Shown: positions 23,501 to 33,383 of the stretch, piece by piece
Layout of the letters: the number at the start of each line of letters is the position of its first letter
Position numbering within the stretch: the first letter of the stretch is position 1
Assembly: GCF_003473485.1 (NCBI RefSeq)
Contig: NC_053044.1
Span: 5,592,501-5,656,500, forward strand
Direction of reading: 5' to 3'
Length of the DNA: 64,000 nt
Origin: Medicago truncatula
Taxonomy: Eukaryota; Streptophyta; Magnoliopsida; Fabales; Fabaceae
The notes under the pieces: model-generated
Told to the model about the DNA's origin: nothing
Databases searched by the model: none
Seen by the model: only the letters and a program-made list of their open reading frames with translations
Translations under genes and position numbers: made by a program

Positions 23501-26500
23501 CAAAGACTATTTAACACAAACAGAACTCCAATATTATATATATATATATATATATAAAATCCCAAAATGGGAGTTAAATGCACCCATCTCTAACCAGTAT
23601 TGAGATGCAGTGATTTTGTTAGAGTTTTTAGCAACAAACCTCCCAGCAATAAAGAAGTAAACAGCATTTGGATGTGAAAATTTTATAATTAGTAAACAGA
23701 ACATAATAATAAGATAAAACCAGTGTCAATGGAATTAATGGCAAATCAAATTTTATAAGATTGCACATTTATTTGTAAATAGTCAAATAATCATTCTATC
23801 AATTAGCATAATTAGCTGTAAATGTATATATGTCAGTTTAGCTAATTTATTGGGTTGAAAGTCAACTTGAAAGCTTGTAATTGCATTGTATTTATATGAG
23901 AAATCAGAATGAAGAGGGACACAGTTTTGACCCTCATTTCTCTTAGTCTCTCTGAGTTTAAACATCCCTCATTTCTTAGTTTCTTTGAGTCTAACATGGT
24001 ATCAGCCTAGGTTACAATCCAAGAACCTAGTCTGTGTCTCGGTTATTCGTTTCCCAGTCCAGATTAACCTCTCATTCTTGTTCAATACCTATTTTCATAG
24101 TCACATGTCTACCGAAAAGCATGAAATCTTGGTGGTTCGCCTTAATGGCAAAAACTACTCAACTTGGGCATTCCATTTCGAGATATTTGTCACGGGAAAA
24201 GATTTGTGGGGTCATGTTGATGGCAGCACTCCAGTTCCTGACAAAGAGAAAGATAAGGTTACACATGCCAAATGGGTAGTGAAAGATGCTCAAGTCATGT
24301 CCTGGGTCCTAGGTTCTGTTGATCCAAACATTGTCCTGAATCTCCGACCTTACAAAACAGCAGCCACAATGTGGGACTACTTGAAGAAAGTCTACAATCA
24401 GAACAACGCCGCTCGAAGATTCCAGCTTGAACACGACATAGCCTTATTTAAACAGGATAGTCTCTCCATCTCTGAATTTTACTCTCAATTCATGAATCTT
24501 TGGGCTGAATATACTGAGATAGTTTATGCAGACTTAACTTCTGAAGGTTTAAGTTCTGTACAATCTGTTCATGAAACTACCAAGCGAGATCAATTTCTTA
24601 TGAAATTGAGATCTGAATTTGAAGGTATTCGGTCCAATCTCATGCATAGAAACCCTGTACCATCATTGGATGCATGTTTCAATGATATGTTACGTGAAGA
24701 ACAACATCTGCTGACACAGTCCATCATTGAAGATCAAAAAGTGTCTACTGTTCCAGTGGCTTATGTGGCACGAGGAAAGACAAGAAGTCATGACATGAGT
24801 GTTGTTCAATGTTTCTGTTGCAAGAAATTGGGACATTATGCTTCAAACTGTCCAGACAAAGTCTGCAACTACTGCAAAAAAGACGGACATATTCTGAAGG
24901 AATGCCCAATAAGGCCACCAAGGAGAAATGTCACAGCCTTTACAACCTCGGTTGATTCATCTATTCCTAGCAACTCGGTCAATCCAGCACCGGTTCAGCA
25001 AAATGCTCCTACTGCTTCATCATCAGTGACCCCTGAAATGGTTCAACAAATGATCATTTCTGCCTTCTCTGCTCTAGGAATCTCAGGTAAATCCTCTTCC
25101 TCATGGTACTTTGATTCGGGGGCTTCCAATCACATGACCAGCAATGCCCAATTTCTTACTAATATCAAAAAATATTTTGGAAATCTCAAGATACATACTG
25201 CTGATGGAAATCAATTACCTATCACAGCCACCGGTGATATTTCTTCATCTCTAACAAATGTTTTTGTCTCTCCTGGTCTCACTAGTAATCTCATTTCGGT
25301 TGGCCAATTAGTCGAGAATGACTGTCAAGTACAGTTCTCACAATCTGGTTGTTTTGTGCAGGATCAACAATCAGGGAAGATAATCGCGAAGGGGCCTAAA
25401 GTTGGACGTCTTTTCCCAATCCAGTTTTCATTACCTCAAAGTCTTTCTTTGCCTTTACTTTATTGTAATTCTGCTATTGTTGATCACCAAGTGTGGCATA
25501 AGCGTCTTGGACATCCAAACGCAAATGTACTTCATGAGTTGCTAAAATCTAATTTTCTTGGAAATAAACACACTCCATCACTTAATTCTGTTCATTTTGA
25601 TTGTATTCCTTGTAAGCTTGGTAAAAGTAAAATTTTGCCATTTCCAACACATCAGTCTAATGTAACACAACCTTTTGATATAATCCATAGTGATGTTTGG
25701 GGCGTGGCACCAGTTATATCTCATTCTCATTACAAATATTTTGTAACTTTTATTGATGATTATAGTCGTTTCACATGGGTCTATTTTCTGCGATCAAAAG
25801 ATGAAGTCTTTTCCACTTTCAAATTTTTTCATGCTTATGTTCAGACCCAATTTTCATCAAAGATCAAAATATTTCGCTCCGACAATGGGGGGAATACATG
25901 TCACACTCATTTCAGGAATTTTTGCAATCTAATGGCATTATATCTCAAAGGTCATGTCCCTCAACTCCACAACAAAATGGGGTAGCGGAAAGAAAAAACC
26001 GTCATTTGCTTGATGTTGTTCGCACCGTTTTGTTAGAGTCTCATGTGCCTTCACGGTTTTGGTGTGAAGCTCTTTCCACTGCTGTTCATCTTATAAACAG
26101 AATGCCATCTCCATCAATAGGTAATGAATCCCCTTTCACTCGGTTATATGGTCACCCACCAAATTACTCCACTCTACGTGTCTTCGGTTGTGTGTGTTAT
26201 GTCCACCTTCCTCCATAAGAACGCACTAAGCTCACCGCACAATCTGTTGAATGTGCTTTTCTTGGATACTCTCCTAATCAAAAGGGTTTTTTATGTTATG
26301 ATCCTAACCTTCGTAGGATTCGAGTGTCTAGAAATGTCATATTCCAAGAAAATAAATATTTTTTTGCATCACATCATGACCTTGTCTCTTCTCCAGTTTC
26401 TGTTTTACCAATGTTTTCTAACTCTCATTCAGATCAACAATCATCTAAACCTCTCTTGACCTACAAAAGACGTAGTACGGCCACACATGGGCCCCCTCAA

Positions 26501-29325
26501 GATAATTCCTTGGTTGCTGGTCCAGTAGAAGAACCAGAACCAGCTCCTCTACGACGCAGCTCACGCCAAAGCAATCCCCCAGAAAGGTATATCAATTGCA
26601 TGACAGCAACATTATCTTCTATTCCTATTCCTTCCTCTTATAAACAGGTCATGGAGAATGATTGTTGGCAGAAAGCTATAGAATCTGAACTTCTTGCCTT
26701 AGAAGAAAATCAAACATGGGATATAGTGCCATGTCCCTCATCTGTTAAACCTTTAGGCAGCAAGTTTGTGTTCTCTATAAAGCTGCGCTCGGATGGATCT
26801 ATAGATCGTTACAAGGCTCGTTTAGTTGTGCTTGGAAATAAGCAAGAATATGGACTAGACTATGATGAGACGTTTGCTCCGGTTGCCAAGATGACAACCG
26901 TGCGCACTATTCTTGCTATTGCTGCGTCACAAGCTTGGCCGTTACATCAAATGGATGTCAAAAATGCATTTCTTCACGGTGACCTTCAGGAGGAAGTTTA
27001 CATCAAACTTCCTAATGGTATGCCTACACCTTCACCTAATACTGTTTGCAAACTAAAACGATCTTTGTATGGATTGAAACAGGCACCAAGAGTATGGTTT
27101 GAAAAGTTTCGATCGACACTAATTGGTTTTGAATTTAGTCAAAGTCAGTATGATCCATCTCTTTTCCTACAAAGAACTCCTAAAGGCATGGTGGTGCTGC
27201 TTGTTTACGTGGATGACATTGTTGTGACTGGTTCTGATCAAGATGCTATTTCTAGGATCAAAAATCTGTTGCACTCAACTTTTCATATGAAAGAGTTGGG
27301 CCGTCTCACTTATTTCTTGGGTTTAGAAGTGCATTATCATCATGAAGGTGTTTTTCTAAATCAACAAAAGTATATTCAAGACTTGGTCCAGCTAGCTGGT
27401 CTCACAAATGCAACCCTTGTTGACACTCCCATGGAAGTTAATGTTAAATATAGAAGAGATGAAGGTGACCACCTTGATGATCCCACTCAATATCGCAAAC
27501 TGGTGGGAAGTCTCATCTATGTAACTATCACTCGCCCAGATATTTCTTTTGCTGTACACACAGTTAGTAAGTTCATGCAAGCTCCACGACATTTTCATCT
27601 TTCAGCAGTACAACGGATCATTAGATACCTCCTTGGCACCCCAAAGCGTGGTTTATTTTTTCCTGTTGGTTCATCAATTAAACTCCAAGCATATAGTGAT
27701 GCCGATTGGGCAGGCTGTCCAGACACAAGAAAATCTACTACTGGCTGGTGTATGTTCCTAGGAAATGCTCCTATTTCATGGAAATGTAAGAAACAAGATT
27801 CAGTCTCAAAATCATCCACTGAAGCAGAATACCGCGCAATGTCTGCTGCTTGTTCTGAAATAATATGGTTGCGTGGACTTCTAACAGAACTTGGATTCTC
27901 TCAAGAACAACCGACTCCGCTGCATGCTGACAACACTAGTGCCATTCAGATTGCAGCAAATCCAGTTTACCATGAACGGACGAAACACATCGAGGTTGAT
28001 TGTCATTCTATTCGAGAAGCCTATGATCGAAGAATCATCAATCTACCACATGTCTCAACATCTGTTCAAACAGCAGACATTTTCACTAAAAGTTTGACAC
28101 GTCAGCGGCACAATTTTCTACTTGGCAAATTGATGCTTGTAGATTTACCAGCATCAATTTGAGGGGGGATGTCAATGGAATTAATGGCAAATCAAATTTT
28201 ATAAGATTGCACATTTATTTGTAAATAGTCAAATAATCATTCTATCAATTAGCATAATTAGCTGTAAATGTATATATGTCAGTTTAGCTAATTTATTGGG
28301 TTGAAAGTCAACTTGAAAGCTTGTAATTGCATTGTATTTATATGAGAAATCAGAATGAAGAGGGACACAGTTTTGACCCTCATTTCTCTTAGTCTCTCTG
28401 AGTTTAAACATCCCTCATTTCTTAGTTTCTTTGAGTCTAACAACCAGTGCATGCAAGAGTGAAGCATACTGCTTTTTGGATGTAGAACATTTAGACTATT
28501 GTAAGTTTGTGACAAAATGAAAATTACATGAAGGGTGTATCACCTGTACAAGGGCATCCAACCACCCAACTCCACTCCATCTTTTCCTACCAATATCTCT
28601 TTCAATACTGAAGGAAGTATTTCAAGTTCTTCCTGTCTCAGCCATGGGGGGAAATTAGACTCCTCCGGTCCATAAAACTGCCTAAATTCCGCATGCATTG
28701 ATACAAGATCCTCCATCATTAGCTGGCCTATTCTTGCTGATGCTTCAGTTACATAGATCTAACCAATCAATCAAAAAATACTAAGCAAACAGTATTTGAA
28801 AACAAAAATGGGCACATAGTTCAATTAATAAAGGAAAACTACCTTAGCTGAGAAACCCTTCTGTCGAGTAAGATAGGGCAATCCCATAATACCCATTGGA
28901 CTTGAGATTAATATGACATCAATTAAAGATGCATTCCACAGATGTAATTTATTAACAGTCTTATACCAAGGTTCTGCAAAAACTAAGTTTTTAGCATCAA
29001 GAAGATCTTCAATTTTCTGTCTCTTCTCATTGTTCTTGCTTTCTTCAAATGACAAGGCATCCAAAGAAGTAGGTATGGGGGAGAAGGCCATAAGAGAAGA
29101 AAGATCAAGAGGGCAATCGAATAAGATCCTAAACCCACAAAAATTCAACATGTGACATGGTGGGAAGTGAAAGCCTCTTCCTTTGCTCAAACATGTCTGC
29201 AAAATGGCAAGGAAGATAACAAAAATTTAAATCATGAAGATAATTTTGTGTAAAAAAACATAAACAGAAGATTCCTTCATATGCCACTACAGGTAAAAAA
29301 AGATATAGGTACTCACAAGCTTCAT
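20544..29325 (-). CDS. INTS9: Integrator complex subunit 9 (MBL/beta-CASP family)
   Basis: Plant homologue of IntS9, the non-catalytic partner of the IntS11 endonuclease that cleaves snRNA and other nascent transcripts in the nucleus. Coding exons (minus): 29317-29325, 28843-29196, 28544-28758, 23034-23363, 22686-22881, 22343-22435, 22141-22232, 21752-21869, 21507-21592, 21262-21313, 20544-21164. All junctions are GT-AG and in phase, giving 721 residues. A 5' UTR exon (about 29890-30010) and the leader 29326-29379 precede the ATG. Hallmarks are the N-terminal TCLSKGRGFHFPPCHMLNFC, SPMGIMGLPYLTRQKGFSAK where an active enzyme would have its HxHxDH zinc ligands, the beta-CASP segment NGTLVIKAFSSGVEIG, and PCIVFCPHWSLRMGP. 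Intron 4 holds a copia element (23724-28442). The last exon carries a 96-bp in-frame tandem duplication. The frame is otherwise intact. Confidence 0.9.
20955..21146 (-). repeat. In-frame 96-bp tandem duplication in INTS9 last exon
   Basis: Two adjacent 32-codon copies, residues 522-553 and 554-585 of the model. Both contain FSCEKSFSVSY, then ETLKV and CQKESSE. They differ at four residues (Cys/Ser, Tyr/Cys, Ala/Pro, Pro/Phe). The DNA period is exactly 96 bp, so the frame is kept. Confidence 0.95.
23724..23996 (+). repeat. 5' LTR of the copia element
   Basis: 273 bp, TG...CA ends, apparently identical to the 3' LTR. It contains the TATA-like ATTGTATTTATATGAG near 23886 that would drive element transcription. 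Confidence 0.95.
24105..28162 (+). pseudogene. copia gag-pol, two lesions
   Basis: The polyprotein begins at the ATG at 24105 (MSTEKHEILVVRLNGKNYST). Gag has two CCHC zinc knuckles near 24810-24907. Protease shows DSGAS near 25113; integrase has the HHCC region and the DDE-domain words HSDVWG, FIDDYSRF and RSDNGG; reverse transcriptase has YGLKQAPRVW and LLVYVDDIV; RNase H has YSDADWAG and STEAEYRAM. Order is protease-integrase-RT-RNase H, as in copia. The frame breaks in the G-run at 25887-25892 inside the integrase, consistent with loss of one G, and a TAA at 26216-26218 interrupts the next part of the same integrase region. The RT/RNase H frame is then open to the stop at 28160. This copy therefore cannot make a full polyprotein. 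Confidence 0.93.
28170..28442 (+). repeat. 3' LTR of the copia element
   Basis: 273 bp, preceded by a purine tract and followed by the ACCAG target duplication. No difference from the 5' LTR was seen. Confidence 0.95.
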
Positions 29326-30110
29326 TGTTGAGGATGAAATGGATAACCACTTGTAGCTTCCGGCAGAAGGTATCAATGGCTATTGGAAAACAAGAAACAA
29401 ATTGCGTCAGTTTGCATGATCTTCAATTTCCAGCCTTACAATTGAGTTTATCTAGTGATATAAGCACTTGTGAGATTATATGGGAGAGTTTAAGGAAAAA
29501 ACTTATGAAAACGCTATAAGTTGTTTTCAGCTTATTTCCATAAGCTCTCCATAATATGCTATATAAAAAGCATATAGCTTATAATTTTATATGAAATCAA
29601 TTTGATATTTTGCTGTAAAAATAGCTAACACGTTAACACTAATTTTTACCATAAGAATTTAATTAAGTTATTTATCCTAATACATTCACCCTAAACTCGA
29701 TATCTAATTTAACATTGTGTTCGCTTATTGAGACATTTCCTCAAACAGTGTGAGTGCTGAGTTTCACAATCAAAAAAACAAATTGAACCCCAATACCAGT
29801 ATTTATGAAAAACGATAACTATTTTAGTCAAATTGAAACCTCGGTTTGCTCAGAGAGAAAAACGTGAGAAGAAGAGAGAGAAGTCTTACCTGTGGAACCG
29901 TCAACAATGGTGGCGGCGAGTGAGGGAGAAGGCGAGAGGAGGTCGGTTGTTGTGAGAGAATAGTAGTTTCGGAGAGTGTTTGAGAATTTTTCTTCTGTCT
30001 GCGAAGAGAGAGAGTAGAAATTGGTGGTGACTGGTTTTAATTATTATTGTTTCTTTGTGAAAGTTTGCTCTTTCAATTTGTTTATTTTATTAAAACCCAA
30101 AAGTACAACT

Positions 30111-30295
30111 AGGGTGGGCATGGTTCTGTTAACCATAAAATCAAACCGAACCGAATCAAATTGCTGAAATGGATCGGAAAAATTGAACGGAACCATTTAA
30201 AGTTTGGAAGTAATCATACCGAACCAAAGCTATGGTTCGGTTAACCATTTGCTTACCTATTAACCAAACCAAACCGAATCAAAACAATTTTTTTT
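30111..30295. repeat. hAT-like MITE sequence with GGTTCGGTTAACC words
   Basis: Begins GGGTGGGCATGGTTCTGTTA and contains repeated direct and inverted CGGTTAACC / AACCGAACCG motifs. Similar GGGTGGGCA-starting non-coding elements are common in dicot genomes. The right terminus was not resolved. Confidence 0.4.
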
Positions 30296-30514
30296 TTTGA
30301 GGGAAAAACAAATATTTTTTATCTAATGAATAAAACTACTTTTATAATTTACTAAAAAAAATAACAATATAATTAAAAGCTAGAATAGTTTATTTCTTCA
30401 AAACAACTTATTACGATCTTTTTCTTAAAAAACTAGCTTATTCTAAACAATTTATTTTATGCAAAACTTCTTATTTTAAAAAACAGCTTATTTTAAAATT
30501 AGAATTTTAAAATA

Positions 30515-30607
30515 TTTTGAAGATAAATATGCTGAATATTTGTTTAAATTGTTTAAGTTGAATAAACATTCAAATTTTGAAGATAAATATGCTGAATATT
30601 TGTTTAA
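30515..30607. repeat. 60-bp direct duplication
   Basis: A segment containing TTTGAAGATAAATATGCTGA and ATATTTGTTTAA occurs at about 30516 and again at about 30576, exactly 60 bp later, with the intervening sequence also related. The second copy abuts a SINE. Confidence 0.75.
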
Positions 30608-30614
30608 GTTGTTT

Positions 30615-30698
30615 TTTTGGCGGTGGTCGGAGGTTGAACCACGGACCTTGCATATTATTATGCATTGTCAATACCAACTAAGTTAAGTTTACGAGGAC
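30615..30698 (-). repeat. tRNA-derived SINE with 15-bp target duplication
   Basis: On the minus strand: box A AACTTAGTTGGTA, box B GTGGTTCAACCTCC, then an A-rich 3' end (plus-strand T-run just right of 30612). Perfect direct repeats TTGTTTAAGTTGTTT flank it at 30600-30614 and 30699-30713. It is the same family as the copies at 30882, 43291 and 62957. Confidence 0.85.
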
Positions 30699-30881
30699 TT
30701 GTTTAAGTTGTTTAAACATTCAAATTAAAATGTTTGAAAATTCAAAAATTCAAAATATTACTCAACAAATGGGAGAAATTTGAATTTTTAAATATTTTGA
30801 ATTTTCAAACATTTTTTAAACCTTGTAATAAATTAAAAATGGTTAAGAGAATTGTATTTTAAACCACGATTTGACAACAAT

Positions 30882-30982
30882 TTTATTGGTGGTGGTCGGT
30901 GTTCGAAATCCGGACCTTGCATATATTTATGGCATATATTTATGCATTGTCCGTACCAACTGAGTTAAGCTCACGATGATAA
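30882..30982 (-). repeat. tRNA-derived SINE with 14-bp target duplication
   Basis: On the minus strand: box A GAGCTTAACTCAGTTGGTA, a central AATATATGC duplication, box-B-like GATTTCGAACACC, then a CACCACCAATAAAA tail. Perfect direct repeats GATTTGACAACAAT lie at 30868-30881 and 30983-30996. It lies about 180 bp from the previous SINE, which is in the same orientation. Confidence 0.85.
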
Positions 30983-31022
30983 GATTTGACAACAATAGTT
31001 TTAGGACATGACACCTAATCAA

Positions 31023-31475
31023 TTTTCCTATTTGTAGTTCCATATTTATTTATACTATATTATTAAGAATTAAAAATAACGTAAGGATTATGTCAAGATT
31101 AAGATTGTTCCTTAAAAAAACAAAAATTAAGATTAAGATTGTGAACATTAGACTAATATATCTATCCTCATAAATTTTAGCAAATTTATTCTTTTAATGT
31201 GATACTTTAAATTTTATAAATTCACTCAACTTAATAACATTTTCCTATTTGTAGTTCCATATTTATTTATACTAAATTATTAAGAATTAAGAATAAGAAT
31301 TAAAAATAAGGCAAGGATTATGTTAAGATTAAGATTGTTCCTTAAAAAAACAAAAATTAAGATTAAGAATATTGTGAACATTAGACTGCTATATATCTAT
31401 CCTCATAAATTTTAGCAAATTTATTCTTTTAATGTGATACTTTAAATTTTATAAATTCACTCAACTTAATAACAA
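31023..31475. repeat. About 217-bp tandem duplication
   Basis: Two head-to-tail copies both begin TTTTCCTATTTGTAGTTCC and end with ATAAATTCACTCAACTTAAT. They differ by small insertions, for example an extra TAAGAAT near 31290. No coding capacity. Confidence 0.85.
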
Positions 31476-31967
31476 TATTTTTTCTAAGGAAACTAAATTA
31501 ATCCATCCAAATTAAAACTTAATAACAATATTAATGTTATTTATTTCTCTACACACATAATGTGTGGCTTTTTTTTGGTAACACATAATGTATGACTTTA
31601 CCTCCAACTATTAATGATATTGAAATCATGTAACTTATTAGAAAATAATAACATCTAAATTTACATAGTAAAAAGAAGCATATATAATAATTCAGTATAA
31701 TAATAAGATCAAGTCAATAAAATATTTCATTCAACAATGAAAAATGTTATGTTTACAACCTTATAATTATCCAACATCATATAAGTATAAGTATTATTTC
31801 ATTTTAAAAGTAGTTATTTCTCTCTCTCATAGCCTTATAAATTGTGTACTTCTATTATGGTTGTCAAAAAGTTGCTTTTTGGATGTTCAAATAATATTGC
31901 TCTACAAGAATATATTGATATTCTCCAATATCATAAACAAACCTTATCTCATCTCATATAGGAATAA

Positions 31968-32728
31968 ATGGATATTCATGGATGCGGATAGTGTGATATC
32001 CGTGTCCCCTCCGTTAGATAAATATGAAATCTATATCCTCATGGATATCCGTTTAATAGATAATCTGCGAATTTTGAGGTATCCACGGGTTTATATAGAT
32101 ATCCATGAATAATATTATAAAAATAAAATAAAAAATTTGTTTAATTTTTTTTAGCTAAAATTTAGAAACAAAAGTTCTTCACATACATTTTCTTTTCTTT
32201 TTAGCAAAACATAATATTCATACATTACAATAACAACAAAGATCATTGACTCAACAAAAACATAAATAAAGTCCCTTACATTTAATTAAAATAAAGTTAT
32301 TTGATTTAACAAAAACATAACTAAAGCTCATCATATTCAACAAAAACAAAGCACTTGCTTCCAACAATCTCAACCACTTTCACATCCTTTTAAAGGAGCG
32401 TAATAACCGATAACACTCATAATATCTGGGGTGTTTGTTTTCTTAGGAAGTTTAATGATATTGAGATTATTTATGTAATTTACTCAGTTTAATAGCGGAT
32501 ATGGATATCCGCAGGTGTAGATACCATTAAATCTGCATCTGTATCCATTAATTAGTGGGTAGTTAAAAAATACGTTTATTTTATTCATGGATATCCATTA
32601 AGGTATCCGCTCCGTGCCCGTGGTAGATTTTATCCGAATATCCACGGGTGCGAATTTTTTTACCATCAAGTGATAAATATATTTTAATCCATGGTATCCA
32701 CTGTGTGCCCGTGGCGGATTTCTATCCT
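31968..32728. repeat. Repeat with many GGATATCC / GTATCC words, probable DNA element
   Basis: Both borders contain inverted copies of GGATATCC, CCACGGG and GTGCCCGTGG; the middle part is AT-rich and non-coding. This fits a non-autonomous element with sub-terminal inverted repeats. Exact termini and target duplication were not resolved. Confidence 0.4.
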
Positions 32729-33383
32729 CATAAAGAAAATATGAAAAGTAACAAAAATTGGAAATATCAAGTGATAGTTTAATTGAAGTAAAGGAAAGGT
32801 TATATGCATAGGAGCTAGCTAGCTAAAAGTAATTGACTGGGAGAGGAAATCCAAGGAGATATATGCATGAACTTGGCCAATCCAAAATCCTCAGCATGTG
32901 ATTCAAAATCAAACTTATGTAATTAGATTTCACTTCTAATCTTCTAGTGCAAAACCTCAAACTAACTTGAGCATCACATCAAGGTCACTGCAAGAAGAGC
33001 TAATTGAATAAAACATAAGAAAATATATTACAGTCAAAGTATAGACACATTATAATTGAATTCCAAGAACTTAATAATAGAATTATATATCTGTTAGAAC
33101 ATGTTTTCATTTTTTATCTCAAGGCAATATGTCAGCTTGGTAACATGTTAATAGATATTTAAAATGCAGATGAATTTGAGGGTAAAATACAACAAAAATA
33201 TTCTTATCAAACATTTACAAATATGATAAAAAAATATGATACAATTTATGGATAAGCTAGTGTACAGCATGAGATATTGAATCTTATGGCATATTTTGTG
33301 AAAGAAAATTCACAAATGTTTTACACATCATACAAACAGATGGGTGAATGTGATCTATACCATTTTCATCTGCTAATTATCAG

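Larger units (their letters stand above)
23724..28442 (+). mobile_element. Ty1-copia LTR retrotransposon, very young insertion
   Basis: A complete element of 4719 bp. The two 273-bp LTRs (23724-23996, 28170-28442) begin TGTCAATGG, end TCTAACA and look identical by eye. The primer site TGGTATCAGC starts at 23997, right after the LTR, and matches the 3' end of initiator tRNA-Met. A polypurine tract GAGGGGGGA lies at 28161-28169. The 5-bp target duplication ACCAG is at 23719-23723 and 28443-28447. The element sits in intron 4 of the INTS9 gene in the opposite orientation and enlarges that intron from about 460 bp to about 5.2 kb. Confidence 0.97.
30011..33383. other. Repeat-rich intergenic between INTS9 and CNL 3
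   Basis: No host gene was found. The stretch is assembled from a MITE end, two SINEs, tandem duplications and a repeat rich in GATATCC words, each listed separately. The 122-codon plus-strand frame at 31744-32112 overlaps the GATATCC repeat and is not credible. Confidence 0.5.

Noticed and set aside
23783-23965. Identical 60-codon minus-strand frames at 23783-23965 and 28229-28411
   Set aside because: They lie entirely in the two identical LTRs of the copia element; no independent coding evidence.
29520-29600. Inverted AGCTTAT / ATAAGCT words upstream of INTS9 as a regulatory hairpin
   Set aside because: Similar TTATTTCCAT-type stretches at about 51660-51690 suggest a dispersed MITE-like repeat; no specific regulatory role can be argued.
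31744-32112. 122-codon plus-strand frame
   Set aside because: It overlaps a repeat rich in GATATCC words and has the low-complexity composition of translated AT-rich DNA.
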